From: Rhodococcus sovatensis
GTDB taxonomy: Bacteria; Actinomycetota; Actinomycetes; Mycobacteriales; Mycobacteriaceae
Reading direction: 5' to 3'
Assembly: GCF_037327425.1 (NCBI RefSeq)
Contig: NZ_CP147846.1
Span: 744,001-808,000 of the forward strand
Length of the DNA: 64,000 nt
Shown: piece after piece, positions 8,591 to 17,513 of the stretch
Layout of the letters: each line of letters starts with the position of its first letter
Position numbering within the stretch: position 1 is the first letter of the stretch
Notes under the pieces: generated by a model
What the model saw: the letters and a program-made list of their open reading frames with translations, nothing else
Database searches by the model: none
What the model was told of the DNA's origin: nothing
Translations under genes and position numbers: made by a program

Positions 8591-9352
8591 TCACGGTATA
8601 GGAACCCTTGCAGGCCACCGCGGGTCCCCCGGGTGCACGATCGTCGTCACCGGCAGCCGGTTCCCTGGCTGAATCCGTAGGTGTACCTCGCCGGTCACTG
8701 CTGAACTATTGCGCCACAAGTCGACTACGAGGGTCGACAGGTCAGGCGCGTAGACATCCGTCGACTGCGGGTGGTGAACGAACGTGATCAGCGTGGGCTC
8801 TCCGATCGATCGAAGCGTCTCCTTTAGCCCTACGTCCGAGGTGTGCCGCTGCCAGAAGTAGGTGATTTCACCGCCCCAGTACTCGAAGAAAGACCGGACG
8901 CCTTCTGGATCCGCCTTGGCAGTTTGCAACGTGGTCAGCGCACAGATGGCGCCGTTCCGCCCTCTCGCCTGGTCTCGGGACGTCAAGACACCGTTGTTCA
9001 CGATTAGCTCAGCCTGGGCTCGCGTAATAAAACCGGACCGGACCGCCGCCTCCACTTTGTCAGCCAATAGAGCAGAAGATGTGGCTCGAAGTCCATTCTC
9101 GCGGATATCGCGCACTTCGTCGGCGAGCAGCCGGGAGCACTGGTAGACGATGATGCCTCGCTTGGTGAGCTCCTGATCGATCACTTTCGAGAGCGACTCC
9201 GGTAGTTCGACTTCTCGATCGTCGGGAACACGTCGCTGTGCCATTTGGACGCTTTCGTCGGCGACCTCCTGCAGCACCGGAGGCCAACTGGAGAGATCGT
9301 CAAGAGTAAGTGGTTCTTCCACGCGGGAAGCATAGGACTGCATTCGTTGCAT
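8591..9352 (-). CDS. Hypothetical protein, weak ADP-ribosyltransferase-like motif
   Basis: The protein has about 253 residues if it starts at MQRMQSYASRV (9352); starts at 9391 or 9436 are possible but would run into the divergent gene. The stretch IIVYQCSRLLADEVRDIRENGLRA resembles the Y-x-C/G-T-R-L ... I-x-x-x-G-L entry of several ART-like and phage-derived enzymes, where a His or Tyr contacts NAD. A Glu late in the protein could complete such a fold. It is divergent from 9406, and the starts lie within 60 bases of each other. Confidence 0.45.
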   Translation of the reverse strand: MQRMQSYASRVEEPLTLDDLSSWPPVLQEVADESVQMAQRRVPDDREVELPESLSKVIDQELTKRGIIVYQCSRLLADEVRDIRENGLRATSSALLADKVEAAVRSGFITRAQAELIVNNGVLTSRDQARGRNGAICALTTLQTAKADPEGVRSFFEYWGGEITYFWQRHTSDVGLKETLRSIGEPTLITFVHHPQSTDVYAPDLSTLVVDLWRNSSAVTGEVHLRIQPGNRLPVTTIVHPGDPRWPARVPIP

Positions 9353-9405
9353 GTGGTCGCGCCACGCACGTCGGCATCCGATCGCGGCCATGGACAATCG
9401 AGGGT

Positions 9406-10335
9406 ATGGACCGCCGGATCGATTTTTCGCGCCCACGTTGGATGCTATGCGGGCGCTGCACCCGCCGGTGGATGGTCGATCTCGACTGGATCGATCGGTG
9501 GGAACAATCTCAAGAAAGCTGCCCAGACTGCGGTGTCACGTGCGAAGCAGAAACTGGACCACGGGTGACGGTCGCCCCCGACGATCCTGCCCTGCACAAC
9601 GCCGTAGAGCGTCTCCCGTGGTTCCACACCAGTACGCATCCGGACTGGCCCGCGGAGCATTTCGACCCGGAGGCCGCACTGAGTGCAGCAACCAAGGAGA
9701 TGTTCGAACAGCACGGTTTGAGTGTCGCGAGCTGGGCCGAGAGCCAGAGAGCGAAGGCACTGCATATCGGTACGTATGAAGCGGCCGTTCACAACATGCT
9801 GCGTCGAATCGGCGCCCAAGGCGACCGCGGGAAGCAGTTCTATCTCTACCGAATTCGCCTCAAAGCCGAGATCGCTGTGCGCGATAGCTGGATAGCGGAT
9901 CCTGGCGGGTTGATGGGTGATGTACCACTGATCGACGTGTGTCCGCCCGGGGTCCACGCAGTTCGTTACCGCAACGACCACGAGGACCCAGGCGGGCTCT
10001 CACTTGCCCTCGGACGTTCCGCAATCGACTCGACACAACGCATCGAGATCCCGGCAGCCACCGATCATGAGTGCGATCATCTTTGGGTTCACACCGCAGT
10101 AGCTGAGCTCAAGGATGTGACGCCTACACGCCGCGCCAAGACGCACAATCTGGTCGACTCGCTTGCACAGCAACTACCTGTCAATCTTCGAGGGCACTTC
10201 TTAACCGCCGTGGCGTTCGATGAAAATCAAGACACCGAGGAATGGGCCTCGTACACCAAAGGTCTTGTGAACATGGTTACTGCACCCGAGATAATTCTCG
10301 CTGCGCTCGATCAGCAGCCGATTCGTTGCCTCTGA
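9406..10335 (+). CDS. Hypothetical protein with an N-terminal zinc ribbon
   Basis: A 309-residue protein from ATG 9406. MLCGRC and CPDCGVTC near the start form a two-CxxC zinc ribbon. The middle contains ALHIGTYEAAVHNMLRRIG and then FYLYRIRLKAEIAVRDSW. This His-x-Gly-Thr ... Ala-Ala ... Tyr-x-Tyr-x-hydrophobic pattern recurs in poorly described plasmid and phage proteins that may be ART-like. Nothing in the neighbours fixes a function. The start was chosen because earlier codons read through the opposite gene. Confidence 0.5.
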   Translation: MDRRIDFSRPRWMLCGRCTRRWMVDLDWIDRWEQSQESCPDCGVTCEAETGPRVTVAPDDPALHNAVERLPWFHTSTHPDWPAEHFDPEAALSAATKEMFEQHGLSVASWAESQRAKALHIGTYEAAVHNMLRRIGAQGDRGKQFYLYRIRLKAEIAVRDSWIADPGGLMGDVPLIDVCPPGVHAVRYRNDHEDPGGLSLALGRSAIDSTQRIEIPAATDHECDHLWVHTAVAELKDVTPTRRAKTHNLVDSLAQQLPVNLRGHFLTAVAFDENQDTEEWASYTKGLVNMVTAPEIILAALDQQPIRCL

Positions 10336-10494
10336 CAGACACCGAATCTACGCCCCAGCAAGCCGGCACTACGGTCAGTCGTATTCCTGACAAACCGAAT
10401 CCACCGACCACCTCACGAGTTCGATGTTCTGTCGCACCGAACACTGAACTTGCGCAACATCCCGGTGTGGAAGCGCAGCCTTGCATCGAAGTAC

Positions 10495-10833
10495 ATGTCG
10501 AACCCGGCGGGTGGCCCCTCCGATATCGGCCCCATATGGGTTCGTCGAGGAATGTTCGACGAAGAGGGGACCAGGGTCACCGACGACGACGTCTTGGACA
10601 ATGTTCGGGATATGGGCGCCGCGGTGGTACGGTGCGGGCCCGTCGAGAGTCTCGACCTCCAGAGCTGGCGGCGACAGCTTCGTGCACAAGCCAAGGCTCG
10701 GGGCTTCCGGATTCATGTGCGCAAGTCCGACGACGTCGTCGTCGTGTCCGACCCCGATCATGTCGTCGACCGACGACGCATGCGTGCAGCGGTCGAGGCG
10801 GTGTCGCGACCGTCGGACCTAGGACCGCTCTGA
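10495..10833 (+). CDS. Small hypothetical protein
   Basis: A 112-residue product from ATG 10495 (MSNPAGGPSDIG); a TTG at 10450 would add 15 residues. The C-terminal half, SWRRQLRAQAKARGFRIHV then SDDVVVVSDPDHVVD, alternates basic helix and short strands, as in small nucleic-acid-associated proteins. I do not recognise a family. A truncated integrase gene begins 22 bases downstream on the same strand, so this may be part of a decayed integrated element. Confidence 0.4.
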   Translation: MSNPAGGPSDIGPIWVRRGMFDEEGTRVTDDDVLDNVRDMGAAVVRCGPVESLDLQSWRRQLRAQAKARGFRIHVRKSDDVVVVSDPDHVVDRRRMRAAVEAVSRPSDLGPL

Positions 10834-10854
10834 ACCGAGCGCGGGGGAGCGCCG

Positions 10855-11148
10855 ATGTCAATCGCCGCCGGTAGCGTTCGAGATGTGGCACCCAGACCAA
10901 TCCGCCCGGCAGCGCAGTATCGCTACGCTTGGTCCTTGTTCGTCGAATGGTGCTCGGTAGCCGAATACGTGCCTCTCTCAACGACTCCGGCGGTGTTGGC
11001 GGATCTCCTGAACGACAATTCAGCCGGCGACGCTGTGCTGAAGCGCCGCGTCTCGGCCATCAACCGCCATTACCTCGACGCCGGCCACACCCCGGACGGG
11101 CGAGTGACGTGGTTCCGTGGTGGCTCGACATGTCGGGAACTTACGTGA
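10855..11148 (+). pseudogene. Truncated tyrosine recombinase (core-binding domain only)
   Basis: The 97-residue frame reads RPAAQYRYAWSLFVEWC, then LSTTPAVLADLLND and LKRRVSAINRHYLDAGHTP. This is the SAM-like N-terminal domain of actinobacterial tyrosine recombinases. It ends at CRELT, before any of the Arg/Lys/His-x-x-Arg/Tyr catalytic residues. No catalytic half follows downstream, so the gene was cut by a deletion or recombination event. It resembles the scar at 2879-3060 in type but not closely in sequence. Confidence 0.6.
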
Positions 11149-11577
11149 GTACACGGGAACCCGAAGCGGCAGTGCATTTTCGGAGCCGGAGAAGTTGGCC
11201 GGAGGGCGTGATGTCTTGACCTGAAGTGTGAGTGAACCTGGGAGGGGGTTTACTGAAATCGACGTCGCTCACCCCGTCCCCGGCTCGGCTTGGAGGTGAG
11301 TTCGCGGCCGAGGCGCGGGCGGGCGCTCGGTGACACAGAACAGCGGGTTACGGAGGCAGCGGGCGGTACGGCAGATATGCAGTTGGCGGTGGTTCATCCA
11401 CCGCGGTACGTCAACATGCAGATGGATTCAGCATGGTCTTTGCCGTCGGTCTCGATGACACGAGAGTGACACAACTGGGTACACACGGGACTGGATCGTG
11501 CTGGACTCAGATGGTCGAAAAGCGCTGTGAGGCAACGAAAAGTGGATTCACCGAAGTCCGGATAAGTCCATCCCTCC
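11149..11577. other. No gene recognised
   Basis: These 429 bases contain no frame with protein-like sequence on either strand. A minus-strand frame reaching from 11930 to 11394 is the shadow of the gene at 11763. The stretch separates the truncated integrase from the tRNA fragment and may be leftover element DNA. Confidence 0.4.
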
Positions 11578-11626
11578 GGACTTAAAATCCGCACAGTGTC
11601 GGTTCGAGTCCGACTGGGGGCACCAC
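11578..11626 (+). other. 3' part of a tRNA gene, probable integration (att) site
   Basis: The sequence has an anticodon arm with loop CTTAAAA (anticodon UAA, Leu), a T arm GTCGG-TTCGAGT-CCGAC, then TGGGGGC-A-CCA as the 3' acceptor strand with encoded CCA. The matching 5' acceptor strand, D arm and one base of the anticodon stem are missing upstream. Elements that integrate into tRNA genes leave exactly such 3' copies. The short variable region (about five bases) is odd for a leucine tRNA, which normally has a long arm, so the isoacceptor call is tentative. A tyrosine recombinase lies 2 kb away. Confidence 0.6.
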
Positions 11627-11762
11627 GAAGACCCAGGTCACAGCGTGACCTACCGGGTTTTGGTCGCGTCAAAGTCCCGTAGGGCCGTGAAAAGGCCGTG
11701 ACGTGCGGGCACCCGAGTAAGGCATCCGGTTCAGTGTCGGTGCCAGTCGGTATGGTTCCGGC

Positions 11763-12629
11763 ATGGCATTCGACGCGCACGTACTCGAAGTGATGATCTC
11801 GACTCCCGGCGACACCGCAGAGGAAGTGGCCACTGTAAAGGACGCCCTGCATGGCTGGAATGCAGACCGAGCTCCTGGGGCGCAGACGATTCTGCTGCCC
11901 AGGTTCTGGAAGACGGATTCCGTTCCTCAACTGAGTGCGAGTGGAGGACAGAGTGTGATCAATTCTCAGCTGGTGGACAAGGCGGACTTGGTGATTGCTC
12001 TTTTCGACAGCAGGCTGGGTCAGGAGACGGACTCTGCCGTGTCAGGCACCGCCGAGGAGATTGAGCGAGCATCCGCGGCAGGCAAGCCGGTCCACGTTTA
12101 TTTTTCAGACGAGCCAATCGACCGCAGTAAGTTCGATCCGGATGAATTCACCCGTCTCGAAAAGTTCCGCACTGAACTACAGAGCAAGGGTCTGCTCGGA
12201 GTTTACAGCGGACTAACCGACCTCGCCTACAAGGTTCGCAGTGCAGTCGAGAACGACCTGACTGAGATGGGTCTTGGTTCACCCTCCGTGGTGAGGAAGG
12301 GTGAACACGCCCAACCCCGCGTGAGGGTGGAGAAGGAGCGGGAACAGTATCAAGACAGCAAAGGCAAGATGAAGAGTCGTACACACGCGAAGCTGGTTCT
12401 GGAGAATAAAAGCAGTTCGATCACCGCTGAAGGCCTCGTGATGAACGTCGGAGAACAGCTGCAGCACTCGGTAATTCGCCAGAATGATGACCCTGTGGAC
12501 TTGCCGCCGCTTGCCGATCTCCGATGGCCGCTCGCATTGAGCTTCGGAACTCCCGACCAGGTAACGATTGAGCTCAGCTGGACCGAAAATGGCGAAGCTC
12601 AGTCACTGAGTCAGCCGGTAACTCTATAA
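11763..12629 (+). CDS. DUF4062/TIR-like domain protein
   Basis: A 288-residue protein. It opens with VLEVMISTPGDTAEEVATVK, then LLPRFWKTDSVPQL, QLVDKADLVIALFDSRLG, and TAEEIERASAAGKPVHVYFSD. This Rossmann-like layout, with a Ser-x-Pro-x-Asp start, a D-hhh-hF strand and a conserved Glu in a helix, is that of the DUF4062/TIR/nucleoside-deoxyribosyltransferase group. The last 110 residues form a separate, likely beta-rich domain. Such N-terminal modules occur in defence proteins that degrade NAD or sense signals. The gene is followed after 112 bp by 12742 on the same strand, a plausible pair. Confidence 0.6.
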   Translation: MAFDAHVLEVMISTPGDTAEEVATVKDALHGWNADRAPGAQTILLPRFWKTDSVPQLSASGGQSVINSQLVDKADLVIALFDSRLGQETDSAVSGTAEEIERASAAGKPVHVYFSDEPIDRSKFDPDEFTRLEKFRTELQSKGLLGVYSGLTDLAYKVRSAVENDLTEMGLGSPSVVRKGEHAQPRVRVEKEREQYQDSKGKMKSRTHAKLVLENKSSSITAEGLVMNVGEQLQHSVIRQNDDPVDLPPLADLRWPLALSFGTPDQVTIELSWTENGEAQSLSQPVTL

Positions 12630-12741
12630 CGCGATTTTCGTCGTTGGGTATGGCGTGCTCGCGATTTCGTCGACCGGGACTCAAGCGCAGCAAGATTTGA
12701 GCGCACCCAAAAATGTCGGAGGTGGTCGGTATGGTCTGGGC

Positions 12742-13653
12742 ATGGACGAAGATGAAGCCTTGTATGCATTTCTTGCCCTTCTCAGTCCTGCGCTAGGTCG
12801 CGCAGCGGATCGATCCCAGCGCGGCCGCGCAATGGAAAAGTGGGGTGTTACGCCGCACCGTCCCGACGCAGGTACGCCGATGGCTCTGGACGACGCGGAC
12901 GGTTACTACGAGAAAATTCCGGAAGGTGTCTTCGGTACTGTCCTCTTTCCGATCATGAACGCGACTGATGCGCTTGCATCCACTAACGTGCTCTTATTGG
13001 CAGCAGCCAACAAAAAGCCTTTCAATCACCACACGGCATCGTTGTTGTCGATGTGCCGAACTGCAATCGAATCTTCCGCGCAGGCCATCTGGGTGATGAG
13101 TCCGAAAGATCGGACTACTAGACGCGCGCGAGCTGCCGGGTTAGCCAAGGTCGGTATCGAGCACGCACGTGAGTTTCACGTCGAGACGATTAAGGCGCAT
13201 GAGAATGGTCTTCAACTGCTAACAGACAAGGAACTTGCACAGTCAAGGCACCGGCTCAAATTTCACGAAGGGGAGCTGAAGGAACTGGAAACGCTCACGC
13301 AGGAGAACGCAAGGAAGTACTCGGAGCTCGTTCGTAAAGCAGCGAATTGGCTGGCCGATAATCCCCCGGCGCACACTGATGAAACGTCCAAGGTGCACTA
13401 TCAGACTATCTCTAAGTTGGAGTACCGGGTCTGTTCCAGCTTCACGCATGGGCACGGTTGGCCTACCGACTTGGTCGAGGGGCCGACTGGGATGTTCGCC
13501 AAGATGGCGGACTCACTGAATCTCGCCTTACTGAACACTGAGTGTGCGGTAGCGCTCTTCGAGGCCCAGACAACGGATCCAAAGACTGGTCGAGTCAACT
13601 ATTACCCTGAGCGACTACAGGTCACGATCGACGAGTGGCGTTCGCAGTATTGA
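12742..13653 (+). CDS. Hypothetical helical protein, partner of the DUF4062-like gene
   Basis: A 303-residue protein from ATG 12742 (MDEDEALYAFLALL); an upstream in-frame GTG at 12655 is less likely. It is strongly helical. HRLKFHEGELKELETLT is a predicted coiled coil, and TAIESSAQAIWVM resembles helices in abortive-infection-type proteins. SFTHGHGWP is a conserved-looking His-rich turn. No catalytic family is recognised. Its position between an att-like tRNA fragment and an integrase suggests it is cargo of a small integrated element. Confidence 0.5.
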   Translation: MDEDEALYAFLALLSPALGRAADRSQRGRAMEKWGVTPHRPDAGTPMALDDADGYYEKIPEGVFGTVLFPIMNATDALASTNVLLLAAANKKPFNHHTASLLSMCRTAIESSAQAIWVMSPKDRTTRRARAAGLAKVGIEHAREFHVETIKAHENGLQLLTDKELAQSRHRLKFHEGELKELETLTQENARKYSELVRKAANWLADNPPAHTDETSKVHYQTISKLEYRVCSSFTHGHGWPTDLVEGPTGMFAKMADSLNLALLNTECAVALFEAQTTDPKTGRVNYYPERLQVTIDEWRSQY

Positions 13654-13675
13654 CCCCTACTGACTAAGCTAAGTT

Positions 13676-14743
13676 TCAGCCGAAGAGCGGCACCACGTTG
13701 GACGGTTCGGCGGCAGGTGCCATCGGGACGGCGGTTGGCTCAGGCAGGTTATTGCCTGCGCCGCCGTCCTCCTCCGGGATCCAATCGCCGTAGGTGTCGA
13801 GTGTGAGAGTAAAGGTGCTGTGTCCCAGCCACTTTGAAACCTGCATGAAATGCGTCCCGGCCATCAACTGCATGGTGGCGAATGTGTGGCGGAGGTCGTG
13901 GAGCCGTACTCCGCGAGTGGCCGGGGTATTGCCGTTCGCCGGGGCGCTTGCCGGTAGGCCGACGGACACCAGGGCCGGTCGGAAGATCGTGTCGTAGAAC
14001 GATCCCATCGCCAACGGCTGCGACCAGTCCAGCGGTACTGCGTAGCGTTCGCCTGCTGCGCGGTATCCACCGCCGTTCTTCCGCGACGGCCACAGGGGTG
14101 CGGTCGGCTCGTTGGCTCTCGGGTGGTGTTCCGCGAGGTAAGCCCGCATCCGTTCCGCGAGCCAGGTCGGCAGCGGCACCGTGCGTCGCGACTTCCGGGA
14201 CTTGGGCGTGCTCGATACCCACTGCCCGTTCTTGCGGTCCTTGGCTCGGCGGACCTGGATCGCGCATCGCACGGTAGGAGAGCCGTCGGCTCTGGCGGGG
14301 CCGGTCGTGGATGCTAGGTATCCGACCTCCAGTCCTGCGTTCTCGGCGGTGCGGATGCCGCTGTAGGCGAGGAAGTCCACCATCAGCGCATAGATCGGGT
14401 ACGCCGGTAGCCCGCCCACCTCACCCGCCACCGCGTTGGAGACTGCGGAAGCCTGAGCGGCAGTGAGGGGGTGGTGCTCGAAGCGGTCGTGGTCTCCAGT
14501 GGATCGTTTCCCGGCGAAGTCCAATCGGTCGGCTGGGTTCGAGGGGATTGCGTCGTGCCGCATGGCGTACTTGAGTGCTCGCCCGAACGTCGACCAGGCA
14601 TGCTTGATCGTCGCCGGGGTGGATTGACTGTTCAGCACGCCGTATGCGCCTTGCCGGGATTGTTGATGGACTGGCCGCCGCCGGGAACTCCTCGCACTGC
14701 CTCGCCGTGATGGTCGCGACGGCCTGGCAGCCAAACTTGCCAT
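13676..14743 (-). CDS. Tyrosine recombinase/integrase, N-terminus damaged
   Basis: The catalytic domain is complete. It has YSGIRTAENAGLEVG with the first Arg, a basic SRKSRRTVPLP strand with the Lys, LHDLRHTFATMQL with the His-x-x-Arg pair, KWLGHST with the second His, and the nucleophile in LDTYGDW. Upstream of STPATIKHAWSTFGRAL the frame degenerates into Arg/Ser-rich sequence, while another frame reads ATITARQCEEF, as expected for the core-binding domain. A frameshift therefore lies near 14640-14690. The protein may be inactive or start internally. It probably served the tRNA-derived att site at 11578. Confidence 0.6.
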   Translation of the reverse strand: MASLAARPSRPSRRGSARSSRRRPVHQQSRQGAYGVLNSQSTPATIKHAWSTFGRALKYAMRHDAIPSNPADRLDFAGKRSTGDHDRFEHHPLTAAQASAVSNAVAGEVGGLPAYPIYALMVDFLAYSGIRTAENAGLEVGYLASTTGPARADGSPTVRCAIQVRRAKDRKNGQWVSSTPKSRKSRRTVPLPTWLAERMRAYLAEHHPRANEPTAPLWPSRKNGGGYRAAGERYAVPLDWSQPLAMGSFYDTIFRPALVSVGLPASAPANGNTPATRGVRLHDLRHTFATMQLMAGTHFMQVSKWLGHSTFTLTLDTYGDWIPEEDGGAGNNLPEPTAVPMAPAAEPSNVVPLFG

Positions 14744-15625
14744 CCGCTCCTTGGGGTGGCGACCGCTCAACTCACCTGAGCAATGACGGCGTGTGGTTTG
14801 TATTAAGGCGTGTGGTTTGTATTCAATAGGGCAGCCACACGCGCACGTTGACTCCCAATCAAGCAGCGATGCCAATAGCGGCGGCGTCAGATCGCGGCCG
14901 GCCACCGCTAGATGTTGCCCCACGGTGCGGCATCCATCAATATCGCTCCTTGCCACGAAGAATTTCGGTGCGATGCTCAGCGCGCGGGCCGGTAGAGCCG
15001 GTGACTGTGTCGGTGGGCGTTGCTGCGGTCGTCGCTGCAGCCAACGAGACGGGGCATCCATGGGGTCGTGGAAGCTCTTTCCGTGCCCGCGACAGTCACG
15101 GGTGTCATCGCAACGTGACTGTCGTTGTACAAACGACCGGCCGAAAGATTTTTCGCGATTCCAGACTCATGAAAGTCGCGGACGGCTCAGTTCAATGGAG
15201 ACAATGACAGAATTGTCCGGGCAACTACGTGAACTCGGGCAGGACGATTGGGCGGATGAGCTCGAGTCTGGCGCTTGTCGAACGGGCATGTGGCCGCTAG
15301 CCGTCGTCGACGACCGTCGTGAACACCCGGCTCCTTTCCTTGCTGGCACGACAGTGGTCGTCTCGCTCGCCACAACGTCGCTGGCGAGTTTGGGTGTCGT
15401 GTCCTGGCCAGGCGTCGCGCGCACTACTGTACTTGTCAGCTTCAGGCTAGTCGCTGTGTCCTCGATGCCCTTTGCGCGTGCCTCGTTTTCGGCTTCTGAC
15501 CGGCGCCGAGCAATAGTGGATGCGCGATGCCCTTCGAAGCCGTCAGGGATGAAAGTCACTTCGTGCGAAGAGACTGATCGGTTCATGGGTGAAGCGAGTG
15601 GACACTTGACGGGTGAGACCAATTC
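14744..15625. other. No confident gene; decayed sequence
   Basis: About 880 bases lie between the integrase and the kinase gene. Minus-strand frames continue from the integrase to 15061 and another spans 15167-15622 (TFIPDGFEGHRASTIARRR), but neither shows a start signal, family features or steady composition. Plus-strand frames are Arg/Ser-rich shadows. I regard the stretch as remnants of element DNA. Confidence 0.35.
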
Positions 15626-16570
15626 TCAGACCCCCTCCACCCAGTAGGCCCATCTCTGGTCCGACATCTTTATCCTCGCCCGCGCCAATTTCCACGACCC
15701 GTATTTGTGGTAGTCGAAGTCCCACGCCCCGCTGAGCTTGTGGTTCACACAGCCCCACAGTCCCCACTTCACGTCGGCCAGGAAACTGCACACCTGCACC
15801 CGAGAGACCATGGACCACTCCGCGCGCCCGTAGAACTCCTCGATCAACCCCAGTGTCTGCTGCTCCCCGTAGAACATTTCCGTCACCATCACGGCCAGCT
15901 CATAAGCCCGATCGTTGTTCGACGCGAACTCGTAGTCCACCAACTTCATCGGCAACCCGTCACCGATGAGAATGTTGCCCGGCATCGGGTCGTTATGGCA
16001 CGCAACCAGATCGAGGCCTGACGCCAACATCGCGGCCTTCACCTGCCGGTACTCGGTCAAGATCACCTCGGCGTCCCGTGGAAGCCGAACACCGAGCTCG
16101 GCGACCTGTTCGAGGTGCTCGTCGATCATGTCGAAGATCGTCTTCGTCACGCTCAGCGTGCTGCCCGAATGCAGCGTCCGATACACATCGATCATCCCCA
16201 GCGGAATCTCCGGACGCTTCAGATCGCCGTTCGTGCACGCCCGATAGCCCTCCAAGAACTCGATCACCTCGACACCGGTGATCGGATCGAACAACACCAC
16301 CTCCGGCCCGATACCCAAAGCGCCAGCGCGTCGAGCTGCTTCGTTGGCGAGGGTCCGGTCGATGAACGAATCCGTCCCAGCACCCGGCAGCTTCATGAAG
16401 TACCGCTTGGGTTTGCCTTCGACGGTGATGCGCCAGTTGCTGTTCATCAACCCGCCGGTGACGGGGGAGTAGGTCATTCCTAGCCCCTCCCACTCGGGGA
16501 TGGACGCGAGCGCCTTTTCGACCTGCCGCTCCGACTCGGTGCGGGCGGATCCGATCACGATGTCGTTCAT
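15626..16570 (-). CDS. Choline/ethanolamine kinase-like phosphotransferase (copy 1)
   Basis: A 314-residue kinase of the APH/choline-kinase fold. GGLMNSNWRI with the following YFMKLPG is the nucleotide-binding start. LVACHNDPMPGNILI is the Brenner catalytic loop (His-Asn-Asp ... Asn), and LVDYEFASNNDRAYELA carries the metal-binding Asp in the form usual for choline/ethanolamine kinases. It is a close paralogue of 59612-60556, differing by scattered substitutions. The start at 16570 follows a GGTGACC spacer and lies 7 bases after the stop of the upstream kinase. In this copy the operon is cut off: the upstream amidase is broken and no aminotransferase follows. Confidence 0.8.
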   Translation of the reverse strand: MNDIVIGSARTESERQVEKALASIPEWEGLGMTYSPVTGGLMNSNWRITVEGKPKRYFMKLPGAGTDSFIDRTLANEAARRAGALGIGPEVVLFDPITGVEVIEFLEGYRACTNGDLKRPEIPLGMIDVYRTLHSGSTLSVTKTIFDMIDEHLEQVAELGVRLPRDAEVILTEYRQVKAAMLASGLDLVACHNDPMPGNILIGDGLPMKLVDYEFASNNDRAYELAVMVTEMFYGEQQTLGLIEEFYGRAEWSMVSRVQVCSFLADVKWGLWGCVNHKLSGAWDFDYHKYGSWKLARARIKMSDQRWAYWVEGV

Positions 16571-16577
16571 GGTCACC

Positions 16578-17513
16578 TCAGATGTTCCGTACTCGGTCGT
16601 CGAAATGCGGGTCACGCAAACCAGCGCGGGCCCGCAGGAACTGCCAATCGGAGAACTTCGAATACTCGTGCGTCCCGGGCTTGACTGCATCGCAATACAA
16701 TCCGATCAGCGCCCAGCGCAGCGAGTCCGCGATGCCGTAAATCCGAGCGCGATCGAACAGCGCACTGTCGAACGATCCCCACGCCATCTCGAACACCTCC
16801 CGCGCATCGGAGTCGAACGGGCGGATTTCCGCCAGTAATGCTCCGATGTCCTGCAGCGGGTCCATCAGCGCCACGACATCCCAGTCGACGAGGCGCATGC
16901 TGCCGTCGTCGAGTACCAGGATGTTGGAGACGTTGCCGTCACCGTGACAGGGGACGGCGTCGAAACCGGCGCATTCTATGCGAGCCTGCGCGGGGGCGAG
17001 GGTGCGGAGCATCCAGTCGAAGACGGCCGGCAACGCGCCGCCGACCTTCGCGATCAACCCTTGCATCACAGCGAGGTCGTCGAACACCGATGCCCGACGC
17101 GTGACCCCGGCTAATCCATGCACGGACTTCCGCAGCGCCACCAGCTTCTCGACGTTCGCATCCTCGTCGAACAGATCCAGAGTCGCGGTCGACGAGATAC
17201 CGGTGAAGTCCTCCATCACCAGGACACCGGAGTCGGCGTCGGAGATGAATACCTTCGGGCCGATGCCGGCGTCACCGGCGGCTGTGGCGGCAGAGAACGT
17301 CGCACCGAAGTCGACGTAGTCACGGGCCTGCGACTCCATAACCTTGACGAACGCGGCATTGCCCACTGCGTCGTCGGCGATATCGGCTCGTCCGGAGTAA
17401 CGCTCGGAATCGGCGCCCCACCAGCTCGGGCTCGCCATGGTGGGTCCCGCGTCCAAGACAACGTCACCGGTAGTCCAGACGCCGATGTCGCTCAGTAGGT
17501 TTCGTACAGTCAT
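16578..17513 (-). CDS. APH-fold small-molecule kinase (copy 1)
   Basis: A 311-residue phosphotransferase. AAFVKVM supplies the ATP Lys, GVLVMEDF the hinge, AVPCHGDGNVSNILV the catalytic loop, and MRLVDWDVVALMDPLQDIG the metal Asp, all as in aminoglycoside-phosphotransferase-fold kinases. The substrate is unknown. A nearly identical protein is encoded at 60564-61499. The start at 17513 overlaps the stop of the amidase remnant (TGATG), the same coupling as in the intact operon. Confidence 0.78.
   Translation of the reverse strand: MTVRNLLSDIGVWTTGDVVLDAGPTMASPSWWGADSERYSGRADIADDAVGNAAFVKVMESQARDYVDFGATFSAATAAGDAGIGPKVFISDADSGVLVMEDFTGISSTATLDLFDEDANVEKLVALRKSVHGLAGVTRRASVFDDLAVMQGLIAKVGGALPAVFDWMLRTLAPAQARIECAGFDAVPCHGDGNVSNILVLDDGSMRLVDWDVVALMDPLQDIGALLAEIRPFDSDAREVFEMAWGSFDSALFDRARIYGIADSLRWALIGLYCDAVKPGTHEYSKFSDWQFLRARAGLRDPHFDDRVRNI

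Noticed and set aside
11394..11930. A 178-codon minus-strand frame over the tRNA fragment
   Set aside because: It is antisense to the well-supported gene at 11763, crosses a tRNA structure and shows no family-like sequence.
14793..15647. Long plus-strand frames beside the integrase
   Set aside because: Composition is Arg/Ser/Thr-rich, there is no ribosome-binding site and no recognisable domain; they overlap equally poor minus-strand frames.
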